Below, piece by piece: positions 43,831 to 53,200 of a stretch of DNA of 64,000 bases (its first letter is position 1; every line of letters starts with the position of its first letter). The stretch spans positions 103,871-167,870 of the forward strand of contig NZ_JAOWPT010000004.1 of the NCBI RefSeq assembly GCF_025753855.1. Reading direction: 5' to 3'. Below the pieces are notes generated by a model. That model did no database searches. It had not been told where the DNA came from and worked only from the letters and a program-made list of their open reading frames with translations. Source of the stretch: Mesorhizobium sp. ZC-5. Lineage in GTDB: Bacteria > Pseudomonadota > Alphaproteobacteria > Rhizobiales > Rhizobiaceae. Made by a program: the position numbers and the translations under genes.

Positions 43831-44316
43831 TCAGCCGCGCCGCGCCGCCTCGATCGCGGCAACGTCGATCTTCTGCATTTTCATCATGGCATCGAAGGCG
43901 CGCTTGGCTTCGGCGCCGCCGGCCGCCATTGCGTCAGTCAGTGCGCGCGGCGTGATCTGCCAGGAGACGCCCCATCTGTCCTTGCACCAGCCGCAGTCGC
44001 TCTCCTTGCCGCCGTTGCCGACGATGGCGTTCCAGTAGCGGTCGGTCTCCTCCTGATCGTCGGTGGCAATCTGGAACGAGAAGGCTTCGTTGTGCTTGAA
44101 CACAGGCCCGCCGTTGAGGCCGAGACAAGGAATGCCCACAACCGTGAAGTCGACCGTCAAGACGTCGCCCTTCTTGCCGGAAGGGTTGTCACTGGGCGCA
44201 TGGTGGACGGCGCTGACCGCGCTGTCGGGAAATGTCTCGGCGTAGAAGCGGGCGGCAGCCTCGGCGTCCTTGTCGTACCAGAGGCAAATCGTGTTCTTTG
44301 CAATATTCTTCGCCAT
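43831..44316 (-). CDS. VOC-superfamily protein (PhnB/3-demethylubiquinone methyltransferase-like)
   Basis: 161 residues. KNTICLWYDKDAEAAARFYAETFPDSAVSAV is the glyoxalase-like opening. DFTVVGIPCLGLNGGPVFKHNEAFSFQI and DCGWCKDRWGVSWQITPRAL complete the PhnB-type pattern. No enzymatic role can be assigned. It stands alone, divergent from the WS/DGAT gene with 275 bp between starts and no motif recognised there. Confidence 0.88.
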   Translation of the reverse strand: MAKNIAKNTICLWYDKDAEAAARFYAETFPDSAVSAVHHAPSDNPSGKKGDVLTVDFTVVGIPCLGLNGGPVFKHNEAFSFQIATDDQEETDRYWNAIVGNGGKESDCGWCKDRWGVSWQITPRALTDAMAAGGAEAKRAFDAMMKMQKIDVAAIEAARRG

Positions 44317-44591
44317 CGCGTCTTCCTTTTCGCTTGAAGCCAGATTTCGGTGTTAGCCCGGCCCGCACCTTTCCGAACTAGGTCGCCAGCCGCTTTTCGC
44401 CACCCCTCAAGCATTCCGCCCCGGCGATTGCCTGGCGCAGCTAACCTCAATGTCATTCTCCGCTCAAGGTCGAAAGCTGACGCCCGATCCCGTTCGACCG
44501 CCTTGCCTTTGCCGACAATTCGGCGAATGATCGCGGAAAAGACGGGCGGCCCCAGCCAAGCCCGCGACCGGTGCGGTCAGGGAGGAACGCC

Positions 44592-46013
44592 ATGAAACAG
44601 CTCGGCGGCATCGACGCGACGTTCCTCTACATGGAGACGCCGGAAACGCCGATGCATGTCGCCGGGTTGACGCTCTACGAGCCGCCGGCGGATTTTTCCG
44701 GTTCCTTCTTCGAGCACTTCAAGGAATTCTTCCTCACCCGCATGCACCTGGCGCCGATCTTCGAAAAGAAGCTGGCGCGGACCGTGCTGGAACTCGATCA
44801 CCCGCTGTGGGTCGACGCCGGCGAACTCGACTTCGACTATCACCTGCGCCGCGCCACGCTGCCCGGTCGGGGCACATGGCGGCAGCTCGAGGACCTGGTC
44901 GGCGACCTGCATTCGGTGCCGCTCGACCGCACCCGGCCGCTGTGGCAGTTCACCGTCATCGACGGGCTCGACGACGGCAATGTCGCGATCTATTCGAAGG
45001 TGCATCACGCAGCTGTCGACGGTGGCGCCGGCATGGCGATCGCGGCGGCGCTCTACGACATGTCGCCGGTTCCGCGGACAGTGAAGCCGCCGGAGCCGAA
45101 GAAGAAGGCACGCAAACCGTCGATCGAGGAGCGCGCCATCCTCGGCATCAACGACGCGGTGCAGAACGTCATCCGCCAGCAACTCAACGTCATGCAGGCG
45201 ATACCGCAGGTGCTGGGCACGCTGACCGACATGCTGGCGCCGCCGAAAGGCGGCCCGGACATCCCCGGAATTCCCGATGTGCTGGCGCCGAAAACCCCGT
45301 TCAACGTCACCATCACCAGCCAGCGTTCCTACGCGGCGCGCGCTCTGTCGCTGACCGATGCCAAGCTGGTGAGCAAGGCGACCGGCACGAAGATCAACGA
45401 CGTGGTGATGGCGATCTGCGCCGGCGCGCTGCGGCCCTACCTGCAGGAGCGCAAGGCGCTGCCGAAGAACCCGCTGATCGCCTTCGTGCCGATCTCGCTG
45501 CGCGAGCCGGGCAATGCAGATGCTTCCAACCAGGTGTTCGGTATGCTCTGCCCGATCGCCACGCAGATCGAGGACCCGCTGGAGCGGCTGAAGTCGATCC
45601 AGAAGACGGCCAACGATTCGAAATCGCTGGCCGGAACGGTGAAGGACGTGTCGCCGAAGGATTTTTCGCTGCTCGGCGCGCCGATTCTTTTGCCGGGACT
45701 GGCGCAGTTCTATGGCCGCACGGGGCTTGCCGACCTGATGCCGTCGACCACCAACCTGACCATCTCCAACGTGCCGGGACCGCCCTTCCCGCTCTACTGC
45801 GCCGGCGCGAAGATTCTTGCGATGTATCCGGTGTCGATCCCGGTGCACGGCATCGCGCTCAACATCACCGTGCAGAGCTACCAGGACAAGCTAAACTTCG
45901 CCATCACCGCCGACCGCCGCGCCGTACCCGACCCGCAAGCGCTCGCCGACCTGTTCGAACCGGCACTGGAGGATTTGAAGCAGGCGCTGGCGAAACCGGC
46001 GCCGGCGGGGTGA
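44592..46013 (+). CDS. Wax ester synthase / diacylglycerol acyltransferase (WS/DGAT)
   Basis: 473 residues from the ATG at 44592 with GGGAGGAACGCC before it. The condensation-type active site is VHHAAVDGGAG with His138, His139 and Asp143 (HHxxxDG). The C-terminal family block NLTISNVPGPPFPLYCAGA is near 398. The enzyme esterifies acyl-CoA to fatty alcohol or diacylglycerol, making wax or TAG inclusions at the membrane. It is uncommon in rhizobia and stands next to PHA genes. Confidence 0.93.
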   Translation: MKQLGGIDATFLYMETPETPMHVAGLTLYEPPADFSGSFFEHFKEFFLTRMHLAPIFEKKLARTVLELDHPLWVDAGELDFDYHLRRATLPGRGTWRQLEDLVGDLHSVPLDRTRPLWQFTVIDGLDDGNVAIYSKVHHAAVDGGAGMAIAAALYDMSPVPRTVKPPEPKKKARKPSIEERAILGINDAVQNVIRQQLNVMQAIPQVLGTLTDMLAPPKGGPDIPGIPDVLAPKTPFNVTITSQRSYAARALSLTDAKLVSKATGTKINDVVMAICAGALRPYLQERKALPKNPLIAFVPISLREPGNADASNQVFGMLCPIATQIEDPLERLKSIQKTANDSKSLAGTVKDVSPKDFSLLGAPILLPGLAQFYGRTGLADLMPSTTNLTISNVPGPPFPLYCAGAKILAMYPVSIPVHGIALNITVQSYQDKLNFAITADRRAVPDPQALADLFEPALEDLKQALAKPAPAG

Positions 46014-46132
46014 CGCGGGTTCACCTTCTTCCAAAAGAGAAGTGCTTCCCCAGCGGCACTTGCATATTTCGTTAGCCGTGCCCCTATATTGTCATCAGGG
46101 ACTCGATTGATCGGTCACCGTCAGGAGGCGCA

Positions 46133-46903
46133 ATGAACGCCCATGCCATGAAGCCCCCTTCCCGGCTGCTTTTCGCGCTGGAACTCAGGGCTTTCCCGGA
46201 ACTCGGCGGCTTCGTCGCCTCGCTGCCGCTGCTGACCGCCCTTGCCCCGCGCGGCGACGGCCACCCGGTGCTGGTGCTGCCCGGGCTGGTGACCAGCGAC
46301 CGCTCGACGGTGCCGCTGCGCAGCTTCCTCAAGGGCCGCGGCTACGCCACCTATGGCTGGGCGCTCGGCCGCAACTACGGCCCGCTGCCGGGCTTCGAGC
46401 AGAAGATGCTCGACCGGGTGAAAAAACTCGCCGACAAGCACGGCCGCAAGGTGAGCCTCGTCGGCTGGAGCCTCGGCGGCATCTATGCGCGGCAGTTGGC
46501 GAAGATGCTGCCGGACGAGGTGCGCGGCGTGATCACGCTGGGCAGCCCGTTCAACGGCGACCCGCGCGCCACCAATGCCTGGAAGCTCTACGAATTCACT
46601 TCCGGCCACAAGGTCGACGACCGCGAGCGCCATATGGGCGGCGCCATCTCGGATTCGCCGCCGGTGCCGACCACGGCGATCTTCAGCCGCAGCGACGGCA
46701 TCTGTGCCTGGCAGAACTGCGTGGAGAACGACCTGCCCCACACCGAGAGCATCGAGGTGGAGGCGAGCCATTGCGGGCTTGGCCATCACCCCGCCGTGGT
46801 CTACGCCGTCGCCGACCGCCTGGCGCAGCCGGAAGGCCAGTGGAAAAAATTCGACCGCAGTGGTTTCAAGGCGCTGTTTTACCCCGACCCGAAGCGGGCT
46901 TGA
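46133..46903 (+). CDS. Alpha/beta-hydrolase, lipase/esterase-like
   Basis: 256 residues. PVLVLPGLVTSDRSTVPLRSFL is the lipase opening; the nucleophile elbow is LVGWSLGGIYARQL (Ser near 110). Asp in IFSRSDGICAW and His in EASHCGLGHHP finish the triad. AGGAGGCGCA precedes the ATG. Same strand as the WS/DGAT gene, 119 bp after it, so it may hydrolyse the stored esters. Convergent with a phasin gene. Confidence 0.85.
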   Translation: MNAHAMKPPSRLLFALELRAFPELGGFVASLPLLTALAPRGDGHPVLVLPGLVTSDRSTVPLRSFLKGRGYATYGWALGRNYGPLPGFEQKMLDRVKKLADKHGRKVSLVGWSLGGIYARQLAKMLPDEVRGVITLGSPFNGDPRATNAWKLYEFTSGHKVDDRERHMGGAISDSPPVPTTAIFSRSDGICAWQNCVENDLPHTESIEVEASHCGLGHHPAVVYAVADRLAQPEGQWKKFDRSGFKALFYPDPKRA

Positions 46904-46909
46904 CCACGC

Positions 46910-47341
46910 CTATTTGCGGTTCTCGTAGCCTTCGCGGATCTCGTCCATCGTCTCGCGGATGCGCTCGCGCAGGATATCGATCGATTCCGTGCCCGATTTC
47001 TTGACGATCTCGGCCACCTCGCCGGCGTTCTTGACCGCCGCCTCAAAGCTCTTGCGGGCAAAATCCGCCTGCTTCGCCACCATGTCCTGCGGACCGCCGG
47101 GGGTGCGGAAATTCTGCGCCATCTCGGTGATCTCGTGCAGCGTGTCCTGCAGGATCTCGCGCTGCTTGGCCATCAGCGACGTGGCGCCGGCAGCCGAGGC
47201 GCGCGCCGATTTCTCCAGCGCCTCGAGGTTCTTGCGGTGGTGCGCCATGATCTTTTCGATGTCGACGTTCGGCATCTTCAGGTCCTGGCCGAACCTGGTG
47301 AAGACGTCCATGAAAGACTCGGATTCCGGTTTCTTGGCCAT
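46910..47341 (-). CDS. Phasin family protein
   Basis: 143 residues, nearly all helix. MDVFTRFGQDLKMPNVDIEKIMAHHRKNLEALEKSARASAAG is the TIGR01985-type phasin opening, and coiled coil covers most of the rest. Phasins coat PHA granules. It lies 69 bp after the DUF445 gene on the same strand and may be co-transcribed with it. GGGAGAAGG precedes the start. Confidence 0.9.
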   Translation of the reverse strand: MAKKPESESFMDVFTRFGQDLKMPNVDIEKIMAHHRKNLEALEKSARASAAGATSLMAKQREILQDTLHEITEMAQNFRTPGGPQDMVAKQADFARKSFEAAVKNAGEVAEIVKKSGTESIDILRERIRETMDEIREGYENRK

Positions 47342-47410
47342 GACCTTCTCCCTGTTGTTGCACCCCGGCGCGCGGGTGGATGATGAGCTTAAGAGAAATG
47401 CAACCGGCCT

Positions 47411-48715
47411 TCAATTCGTCATCAGAAGCAGTTCGGCGGTGTAAAGCACGAGACCTGCCAGCCCACCGATGATCATGCCGTTGAAGCGGATATATTGCAG
47501 GTCGCGCCCGACATTGATCTCGATCAGCCGCGTCAGCTGGCCGAGGTCCCAGCCCTTGACCTGGTCGGCGATGAACTTCGACACGCCGCTCTTCTGGCTT
47601 TCGACGAAGGAGGCCAGTGCGACGACAAAACCCTGGTTCATGTCGGCGCGGATCTGCGGATCGGTCGAAAGATGCCGGCCGACCTCGACGAACATGCCGG
47701 CAAGATGCTCGCGGATCATCGACTTTTCCGATTTGGCGTCCTGCTCGAGGAAGCTGCGCATGCTTTCCCACATGTCCTGCGCCAGTTCGCGCACTTCCGG
47801 GCGCTGGATGAGGTCGCGCTTCATCTTCTCGGCACGGCGGGCGTAGTCGCGCGAATTCTTCAGCCGGTCGATGAATTTCATGACGAAGCGGTCGAACTCG
47901 GCCCGCATCGGGTGCTCCGGGTCCTTGCGCACCTCTTCCAGCAGCGAGCCGGCCGAAGCGACGATCTTCTTCAACAGATAGGCGTCGGCGCGGAACAGCT
48001 TGAACAGCGACGGCAGTTCATCCCTGATCTTGTCGCGCATCGCCGCCAGCGCATCGTCGTCGCTCAGGAATTTTCCCACCACCTTGGTGAATTCGTCGAA
48101 CAGCTTCTGATGACGGCGGTCGTCGGTAAAGGCGGAGAGAAGTTCGGCGGCGAGCGGCGCCACCGGCATCTTCTCGACCTGCTCCAGCATGCGGCTGGTG
48201 ATGAAACCGCGCAGGCCGGAGTTTTCGATCGCCGACAGCGTCTGCGGCACCAGCCGGGCGACGAAACGCGACAAGCCGGCGGCGCGCTCGGGATCGGAGA
48301 GCCAGTCGGCGACCAGCGCGGCGAAATCGACCTCGTTGAGTTTCTTGCGGATCGGCTGCTCGGCGAGGAAATTGACTTCGATGAAGCGGCCGAGATTGTC
48401 GGCGATGCGGTTCTGGTTTTCCGGGATGATAGCTGTATGCGGGATCGGCAGGCCGAGCGGCCGCTTGAACAGCGCCACCACCGCGTACCAGTCGGCGATG
48501 CCGCCGATGGTCGCGGCCTCGGCAAAGGCGGCAACGAAGCCGAGCAGCGGCCAGCGGTGTTCCAGCGACTTGGCCGCCGCGAAGATCGCGACACAGAGGA
48601 CCAGCATGAAGGTTGCAACGGCCTTGGTCCGGCGCAGTGCGGCGAGTTTTTCGGCCTCGTCGGCGGCATGGCCCGCTGCAAGACCGGACGATGTGTGAAG
48701 ATCGCTTGATGACAT
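47411..48715 (-). CDS. DUF445 inner-membrane protein
   Basis: 434 residues. A first membrane segment is VATFMLVLCVAIFAA, then FVAAFAEAATIGGIADWYAVVALFKRPLGLPIPHTAIIPENQNRIADNLGRFI, the YjiN/DUF445 signature. A long helical soluble region follows, and a last hydrophobic segment (FNGMIIGGLAGLVLYTAELLLM) ends the protein. Function unknown; an envelope role is suggested in the family. Confidence 0.92.
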   Translation of the reverse strand: MSSSDLHTSSGLAAGHAADEAEKLAALRRTKAVATFMLVLCVAIFAAAKSLEHRWPLLGFVAAFAEAATIGGIADWYAVVALFKRPLGLPIPHTAIIPENQNRIADNLGRFIEVNFLAEQPIRKKLNEVDFAALVADWLSDPERAAGLSRFVARLVPQTLSAIENSGLRGFITSRMLEQVEKMPVAPLAAELLSAFTDDRRHQKLFDEFTKVVGKFLSDDDALAAMRDKIRDELPSLFKLFRADAYLLKKIVASAGSLLEEVRKDPEHPMRAEFDRFVMKFIDRLKNSRDYARRAEKMKRDLIQRPEVRELAQDMWESMRSFLEQDAKSEKSMIREHLAGMFVEVGRHLSTDPQIRADMNQGFVVALASFVESQKSGVSKFIADQVKGWDLGQLTRLIEINVGRDLQYIRFNGMIIGGLAGLVLYTAELLLMTN

Positions 48716-48887
48716 AGACGGGATACGTCCTGTTCGAGGCGGATGGCACTTCTCAAATAGCGGCTTTGCGCGGCGCTTGGAAAGCGCCGATGACAGGCCT
48801 GCTCCGCGGAAATGGTGCTTTCTAGTCCGATTTTCTACGCCGGATGAAAGTTTTCACGCAATAATTTCAAGGCTTTGTCAAAAATAT

Positions 48888-48919
48888 TGCGTCGCACCAA
48901 AATTCTATATTGCACTGCA
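48888..48919. promoter_or_regulatory. Two TGCN3GCA sites, PhaR operator candidates
   Basis: TGCGTCGCA (48888-48896) and TGCACTGCA (48911-48919) are 23 bp apart centre to centre, about two helical turns, and end 81 bp before the phasin start. PhaR repressors of Paracoccus and Rhodobacter bind TGC-N3-GCA-type sites before phasin genes. phaR itself is not in the window. Confidence 0.7.
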
Positions 48920-48999
48920 CAATAGACCTGACTATATGACGGCCATTCCCCGGGTCGATGACGAACGGGGCCAACCATAGCTCCGATGAGGATGGAAAA

Positions 49000-49479
49000 A
49001 TGACCAAGACCGCAAAGACCCCCGCCGCTGAATCGACCTATTTCGCCTCGGTCCAGAAGGCCATTGAAAATGTCCAGGGCAAGCTCGAAGTTCCGGCCGC
49101 CGCTCGCGATTTCGTGAAGCGCACCGCCTCCAGCGCCAAGGACCGCGCCGAGACCGTTCATACCGGTGCGGCCAACGCCACCAGCACCGTCGAGAAGTTC
49201 GCCACCTCGTTTGTCGGCGGCTACGCCAACTTCACCCGCGGCCTGCTCGATGCGACGCTCGCCAATGTCCAGCACGCCCTCTCGACCGTCGAGAAGGTTG
49301 CCGGCGCGCAGTCGATCAATGAAGCCGTCCAGATCCAGGCCGATTTCGTTCGCGAGAACGCCCGTGCCAATTTCGACCGCGTCCGCGACGCGGCCGACAC
49401 TGCCAAGTCCGTCGTAACCGAAGGCGCGAAGAACGCCCAGGCTGAGTTTTCCAAGCTCTATGGCCAGAAGGCCGCCTGA
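49000..49479 (+). CDS. Phasin (granule-associated protein)
   Basis: 159 residues from the ATG at 49000 with GAGGATGG upstream; a GTG/ATG at 48958 lies in the promoter. STYFASVQKAIENVQGKLEVPAAARDFVKRTASSAKDRAE and FVGGYANFTRGLLDATLANVQHAL are phasin-2 type. Alanine-rich helices dominate. It is followed by a strong terminator and preceded by PhaR-type sites, so it is likely a highly expressed monocistronic gene induced when polymer accumulates. Confidence 0.92.
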   Translation: MTKTAKTPAAESTYFASVQKAIENVQGKLEVPAAARDFVKRTASSAKDRAETVHTGAANATSTVEKFATSFVGGYANFTRGLLDATLANVQHALSTVEKVAGAQSINEAVQIQADFVRENARANFDRVRDAADTAKSVVTEGAKNAQAEFSKLYGQKAA

Positions 49480-49504
49480 GTTTTCTTTGGAACCGGTACG
49501 ACGC

Positions 49505-49530
49505 AAAGGCCCGCGCAAGCGGGCCTTTTT
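49505..49530 (+). terminator. Rho-independent terminator of the phasin gene
   Basis: Stem AAAGGCCCGC and GCGGGCCTTT around GCAA, followed by TT and then CG. On minus the A-run gives a T-run for the convergent GNAT gene as well. Confidence 0.88.
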
Positions 49531-49564
49531 CGTTTCTGCAATCAACTGAAATCGGAAGCCCGCC

Positions 49565-50116
49565 TTACGCGGCGCCGATGCCGGAAATGCTGGCGTGGCC
49601 GAGGCCGAGCGACAGCGATACGACGACCGGCGCCAGATCGATGACGCCCATCGTCTCGCCAGCCTCGAAGACCAGTTCGGCGCCAAACTTGCGCGCCAGC
49701 GCCTTCATCGCCTGGTTCTCATGGTGAGTGGTGACCAGGAGCCGCGTGTAGCCGAGCCCGAGCGCGTTGACGATAAGTCGCTCGAACAGCCGGCTGCCGA
49801 TGCCGCGATGCTGCAATCCGCGTTCGACGCTGAAAGCGATCTCGCCGGTCGCAATGGGGTCTTCGGGCCGCTCATGCAGTTCGGCGGCGCCCAGCACCCT
49901 GCCCTCCTCGACATAACCGATCACGGTGGTGCCGTCGGAAAAGCAGCGATTGGCGTAGCTGGCGACGAACGCGTCGTCGGTGATGCCGTTGAAGCGATCA
50001 CGACGGCTTTCCGCGTCCAGCCTCAGAAGGTGGTCGCGAAACAGCGGCAGATCGGAAGGCCTGAGTTGCCTTATCGTGCCCGCGGGCGCGATGGCATGGG
50101 ATGCAATCTTTTGCAT
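49565..50116 (-). CDS. GNAT-family acetyltransferase
   Basis: 183 residues. IRQLRPSDLPLFRDHLLRLDAESRRDRFNG opens the domain. The acetyl-CoA loop is FSVERGLQHRGIGSRLFERLIVNAL (Q/RxxGxG/A near 104-110), and NQAMKALARKFGAEL the last helix. Substrate unknown. GAGGAG precedes the ATG. A palindrome at 50202 lies in its upstream region. Confidence 0.88.
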   Translation of the reverse strand: MQKIASHAIAPAGTIRQLRPSDLPLFRDHLLRLDAESRRDRFNGITDDAFVASYANRCFSDGTTVIGYVEEGRVLGAAELHERPEDPIATGEIAFSVERGLQHRGIGSRLFERLIVNALGLGYTRLLVTTHHENQAMKALARKFGAELVFEAGETMGVIDLAPVVVSLSLGLGHASISGIGAA

Positions 50117-50201
50117 GTCGCACTCCTCGTGGGTTCCTCCCCGAGTCGCTCGACTCTCGACAGCGCTAATATTGTGCGCCGCAACATCAATTGCAAGACC
50201 T

Positions 50202-50215
50202 TTACGTCAACGTAA
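50202..50215. promoter_or_regulatory. Palindrome TTACGTCAACGTAA
   Basis: Six-base arms TTACGT and ACGTAA around CA, 86 bp upstream of the GNAT start and just beyond the P450 stop. The shape recalls MerR-type (LiuR-like) operators in proteobacteria, but no such regulator is in the window. Confidence 0.45.
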
Positions 50216-50244
50216 GGTAAGCTTGCGGACGCGATAAGACGGGT

Positions 50245-53200
50245 TCAATTCCCCGCCCACACATCCAGCACATAACGATTGTCGCGGCTCATCTGCTCGA
50301 TCCAGGCGTCCGCCAACGCCGGATCGGTATCCTTTTCCTCGGCATAGAGCGTCGCCAGCGCGCGTTTGACGTCGGGCTCCATGCGCGAGCCGTCGCCGCA
50401 GACATAGACATGCGCGCCGGCCTCGATGAGTTCCCACACGCGGCTACGGTTCCTGCGCAGAAGGTCCTGCACATAGGTCTTTTCGCCATCATGGCGCGAA
50501 AAGGCGACATGCAGTTCGACAAGCCCCTTGGCCGCCATCTCTTCCAGTTCCTTGCGGTACAAAAAGTCCTGGTCGGGGTGGCGGCAGCCGAAGAACAGCA
50601 TCGCGGCCCCGAGTTTTTTGCCGGCAGCCGCGAGCAAGGCGCGTTCCTGCAGGAAGGCGCGGAACGGCGCCAGCCCGGTGCCGGGGCCGATCATAACGAT
50701 CGGTTTTTGCGGATCGTCCGGCAGCCGGAAACCGGCCTTGGTCTCCTTGATCGAGGCGTGCACGATGCTGCCCTCGCCGCAGTCGACCAGATGGGTGGAG
50801 CAGACGCCCTTGTAGACGCCGTTTCCGGAGCGCGCCGCGCCCTCGACGACGCCGACGGTGACGGCGCAGCGGCCGGGTTCGGCGTTCGGCGACGACGAGA
50901 TCGAATAATAGCGGGGGCTGAGCAGCGGCAGCATTTCGAGATAGAGCCCGAACGGCAGTTCGCAGGCCGGGAATTCTTCAAGCAGATCGAGCACGGATTT
51001 GCGCCTGGCGAAAACCTCCGACTTGTAGGCGTCGACACCGTTCGACGCCTCGCCGGCCAGCCTTTCCAGTTTTGGTTTTGTTACCGGGCAGCGGGTGTGC
51101 TCGGCCATCGTCTGGATCTGCTTGCGCGTCGCCACATGCTGCAGCTCGACATAGTCGGACAGGATGTGGCGCACCGACAGCGGCCCGTCGACCGGGAACG
51201 GCGCATGGCGGCCTCCCGTCGTGCGCAGCCTGATCTGCGCGTCGGGCGCGAAACCGAAGCGTTTTTCGACGCGCTCGACCAGCGCCTTGCTGTTGACCGG
51301 CACGACGCAGAGATGATCGCCCGGCCGGTAGGTCTGGCCTTCCGGCAGCGCCACCTCGATATGGCGGGTCGAGCGGCCGGAGGCGGCGATATCCTGCAAT
51401 TCGCGATTGGCGACGATCTGCATCGGCCTGGCGCCGGACAGGCCGATGGCGGGGTTCACCGGCGCGCCGGAGACGATCTCGACGTCATAAAGCGGCTCGG
51501 CCTTAGCCTGGTCGGAAAAGTCGATGTCGAGCTTCAGCGCTTCGCCGACCTGCGGCCACAGTCTGTCGAACCAGTCCTGGAAATGGCCGTCGAGATCCTC
51601 GCGCGCATCGGCCTCGCCGCGCGGCATGATGCGGCGGCCGCCCAGCGCTTCCATGCGCTCGTCGAGATAGCGCGGCGTCGCCTGGAAGGTCGATGCCCAG
51701 TCGCGGTTGCCGCAGCCGAAGACGAGATAGTTGACGTTCGCCGCATCGCCCGGCTTGGCCTCATCCAGCCATTTGACGAACTTCGCCGCGTTGTCAGGCG
51801 GCGCGCCGTTGTAGGAAGCACTGGCGATGATGACGGCGCCCTCGGTCGGCAGATTGCCGGCATGGGAATCGAGGTCGGCCAGTTTCGTGTCGAAACCGTT
51901 GAGCTCGGCCGAGTTGGCGATGGTCCGCGCCAGTTCCTCGGTGGTGCCGAGATTGGAGCCGTAGAGGATCGTCGCCCTGGTGCCGTGGCTCGGCCGCCGC
52001 GTCACTTCCGTCTCGGCCCGGTTGTCGTTCTGGCTGGCGAGTCCTGCCCCCGGCACCACGGCGCTGCGCGTACGCCCCGGCCGTGGCTTGACCTTGATGG
52101 TGAAGCCGTCCGGCTTGATCGACAGCGTCTCCTTGATCCTGAGCTGGTATTTCTTGTGGTCGAACATCTGGAAGCGCTGCAGGATCATGCCGAGCACCAT
52201 GGTCGCTTCCTGCATGGCGAACTGCCGGCCGATGCAGGCGCGCTGGCCGTTGCCCCATGGCTTGAAGGCGTTGGGCGGGCGCAAAGCCTCGGCTTCGCGC
52301 GAAAAATTGTCCGGGTTGAACTTTTCAGGCTCCGGCCCCCATACCGACGGGTCGCGGTGCAGCATCAGCGTCAGAAGCGTGACGAAGGTTCCCTTCCTGA
52401 TCTTGTACTGCCCGCCGATCACCTCGTCCTTGTAGGGGTAGAGGCCGATCGCCGGCGCCGTCGGGTAGAGCCTGAGCGCCTCGTTGAGGATCTGTTGGAC
52501 ATAGGTGAGCTGGTTGACCTTCTGGATGGTCGGCTGCACGGCAAGATCATTGCCGAGCACGCGGTCGACCTCCTCATAAGCCCTGGCCAGCACGTCCGGA
52601 TTGTTGACCAGGAAGTAGAGCGTGAAGGAGAGTAGTCCCGACGTCGTCTCGTGGCCGGCGATCAGGAAGGTGTTGATCTGGTAGCGGATGTTCTCGTCGG
52701 ACAGGCTTTCGCCGGTCACCTTGTCGACGCCGGCCAGCATGAAGTTCAAAAGATCCTTCTGGCTCTGGCCGCCACCGCCACGCCGCCGTTCGCGGATGAT
52801 GTCGTCGACCAGCTTGTTCATGAAGGCGACGTCCTCTTTCAGCTGGGCGAGCCGCCTGGTCAGGATCACCTTCTCGAACGGCAGCCCGCGCTGCACCATG
52901 CAGGTTTCCAGCGTGCGGGTCAGCGCGTCGATGAAGGGATGATAGTCGCGCCGGTAGAAGGAGTTGAAGCGGTAGTCGAACCCGCAGATGCCGATCGTGT
53001 CGAGCGCCAGTGCCGTCATGTCATGCACGACATCGACCTCGTCGTCGGCGTTGAGCCGCTCCCACTTGGTGCAGAGCTGTTCGGCAATGTCGTACATCAG
53101 CGGCAGGTAGCCGGCCATGGCGCGCTGCGCGAATGTCGGCAAAAGGATGTTGTGCGCCTTGCCCCAGTTCGGCTCCTGCGTGTCGCCGGTGAACAGCCCG

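Noticed and set aside
50410..52635. A 741-codon open frame on plus inside the P450 gene
   Set aside because: Antisense shadow of the CYP102 gene, where every domain motif is on the minus strand.
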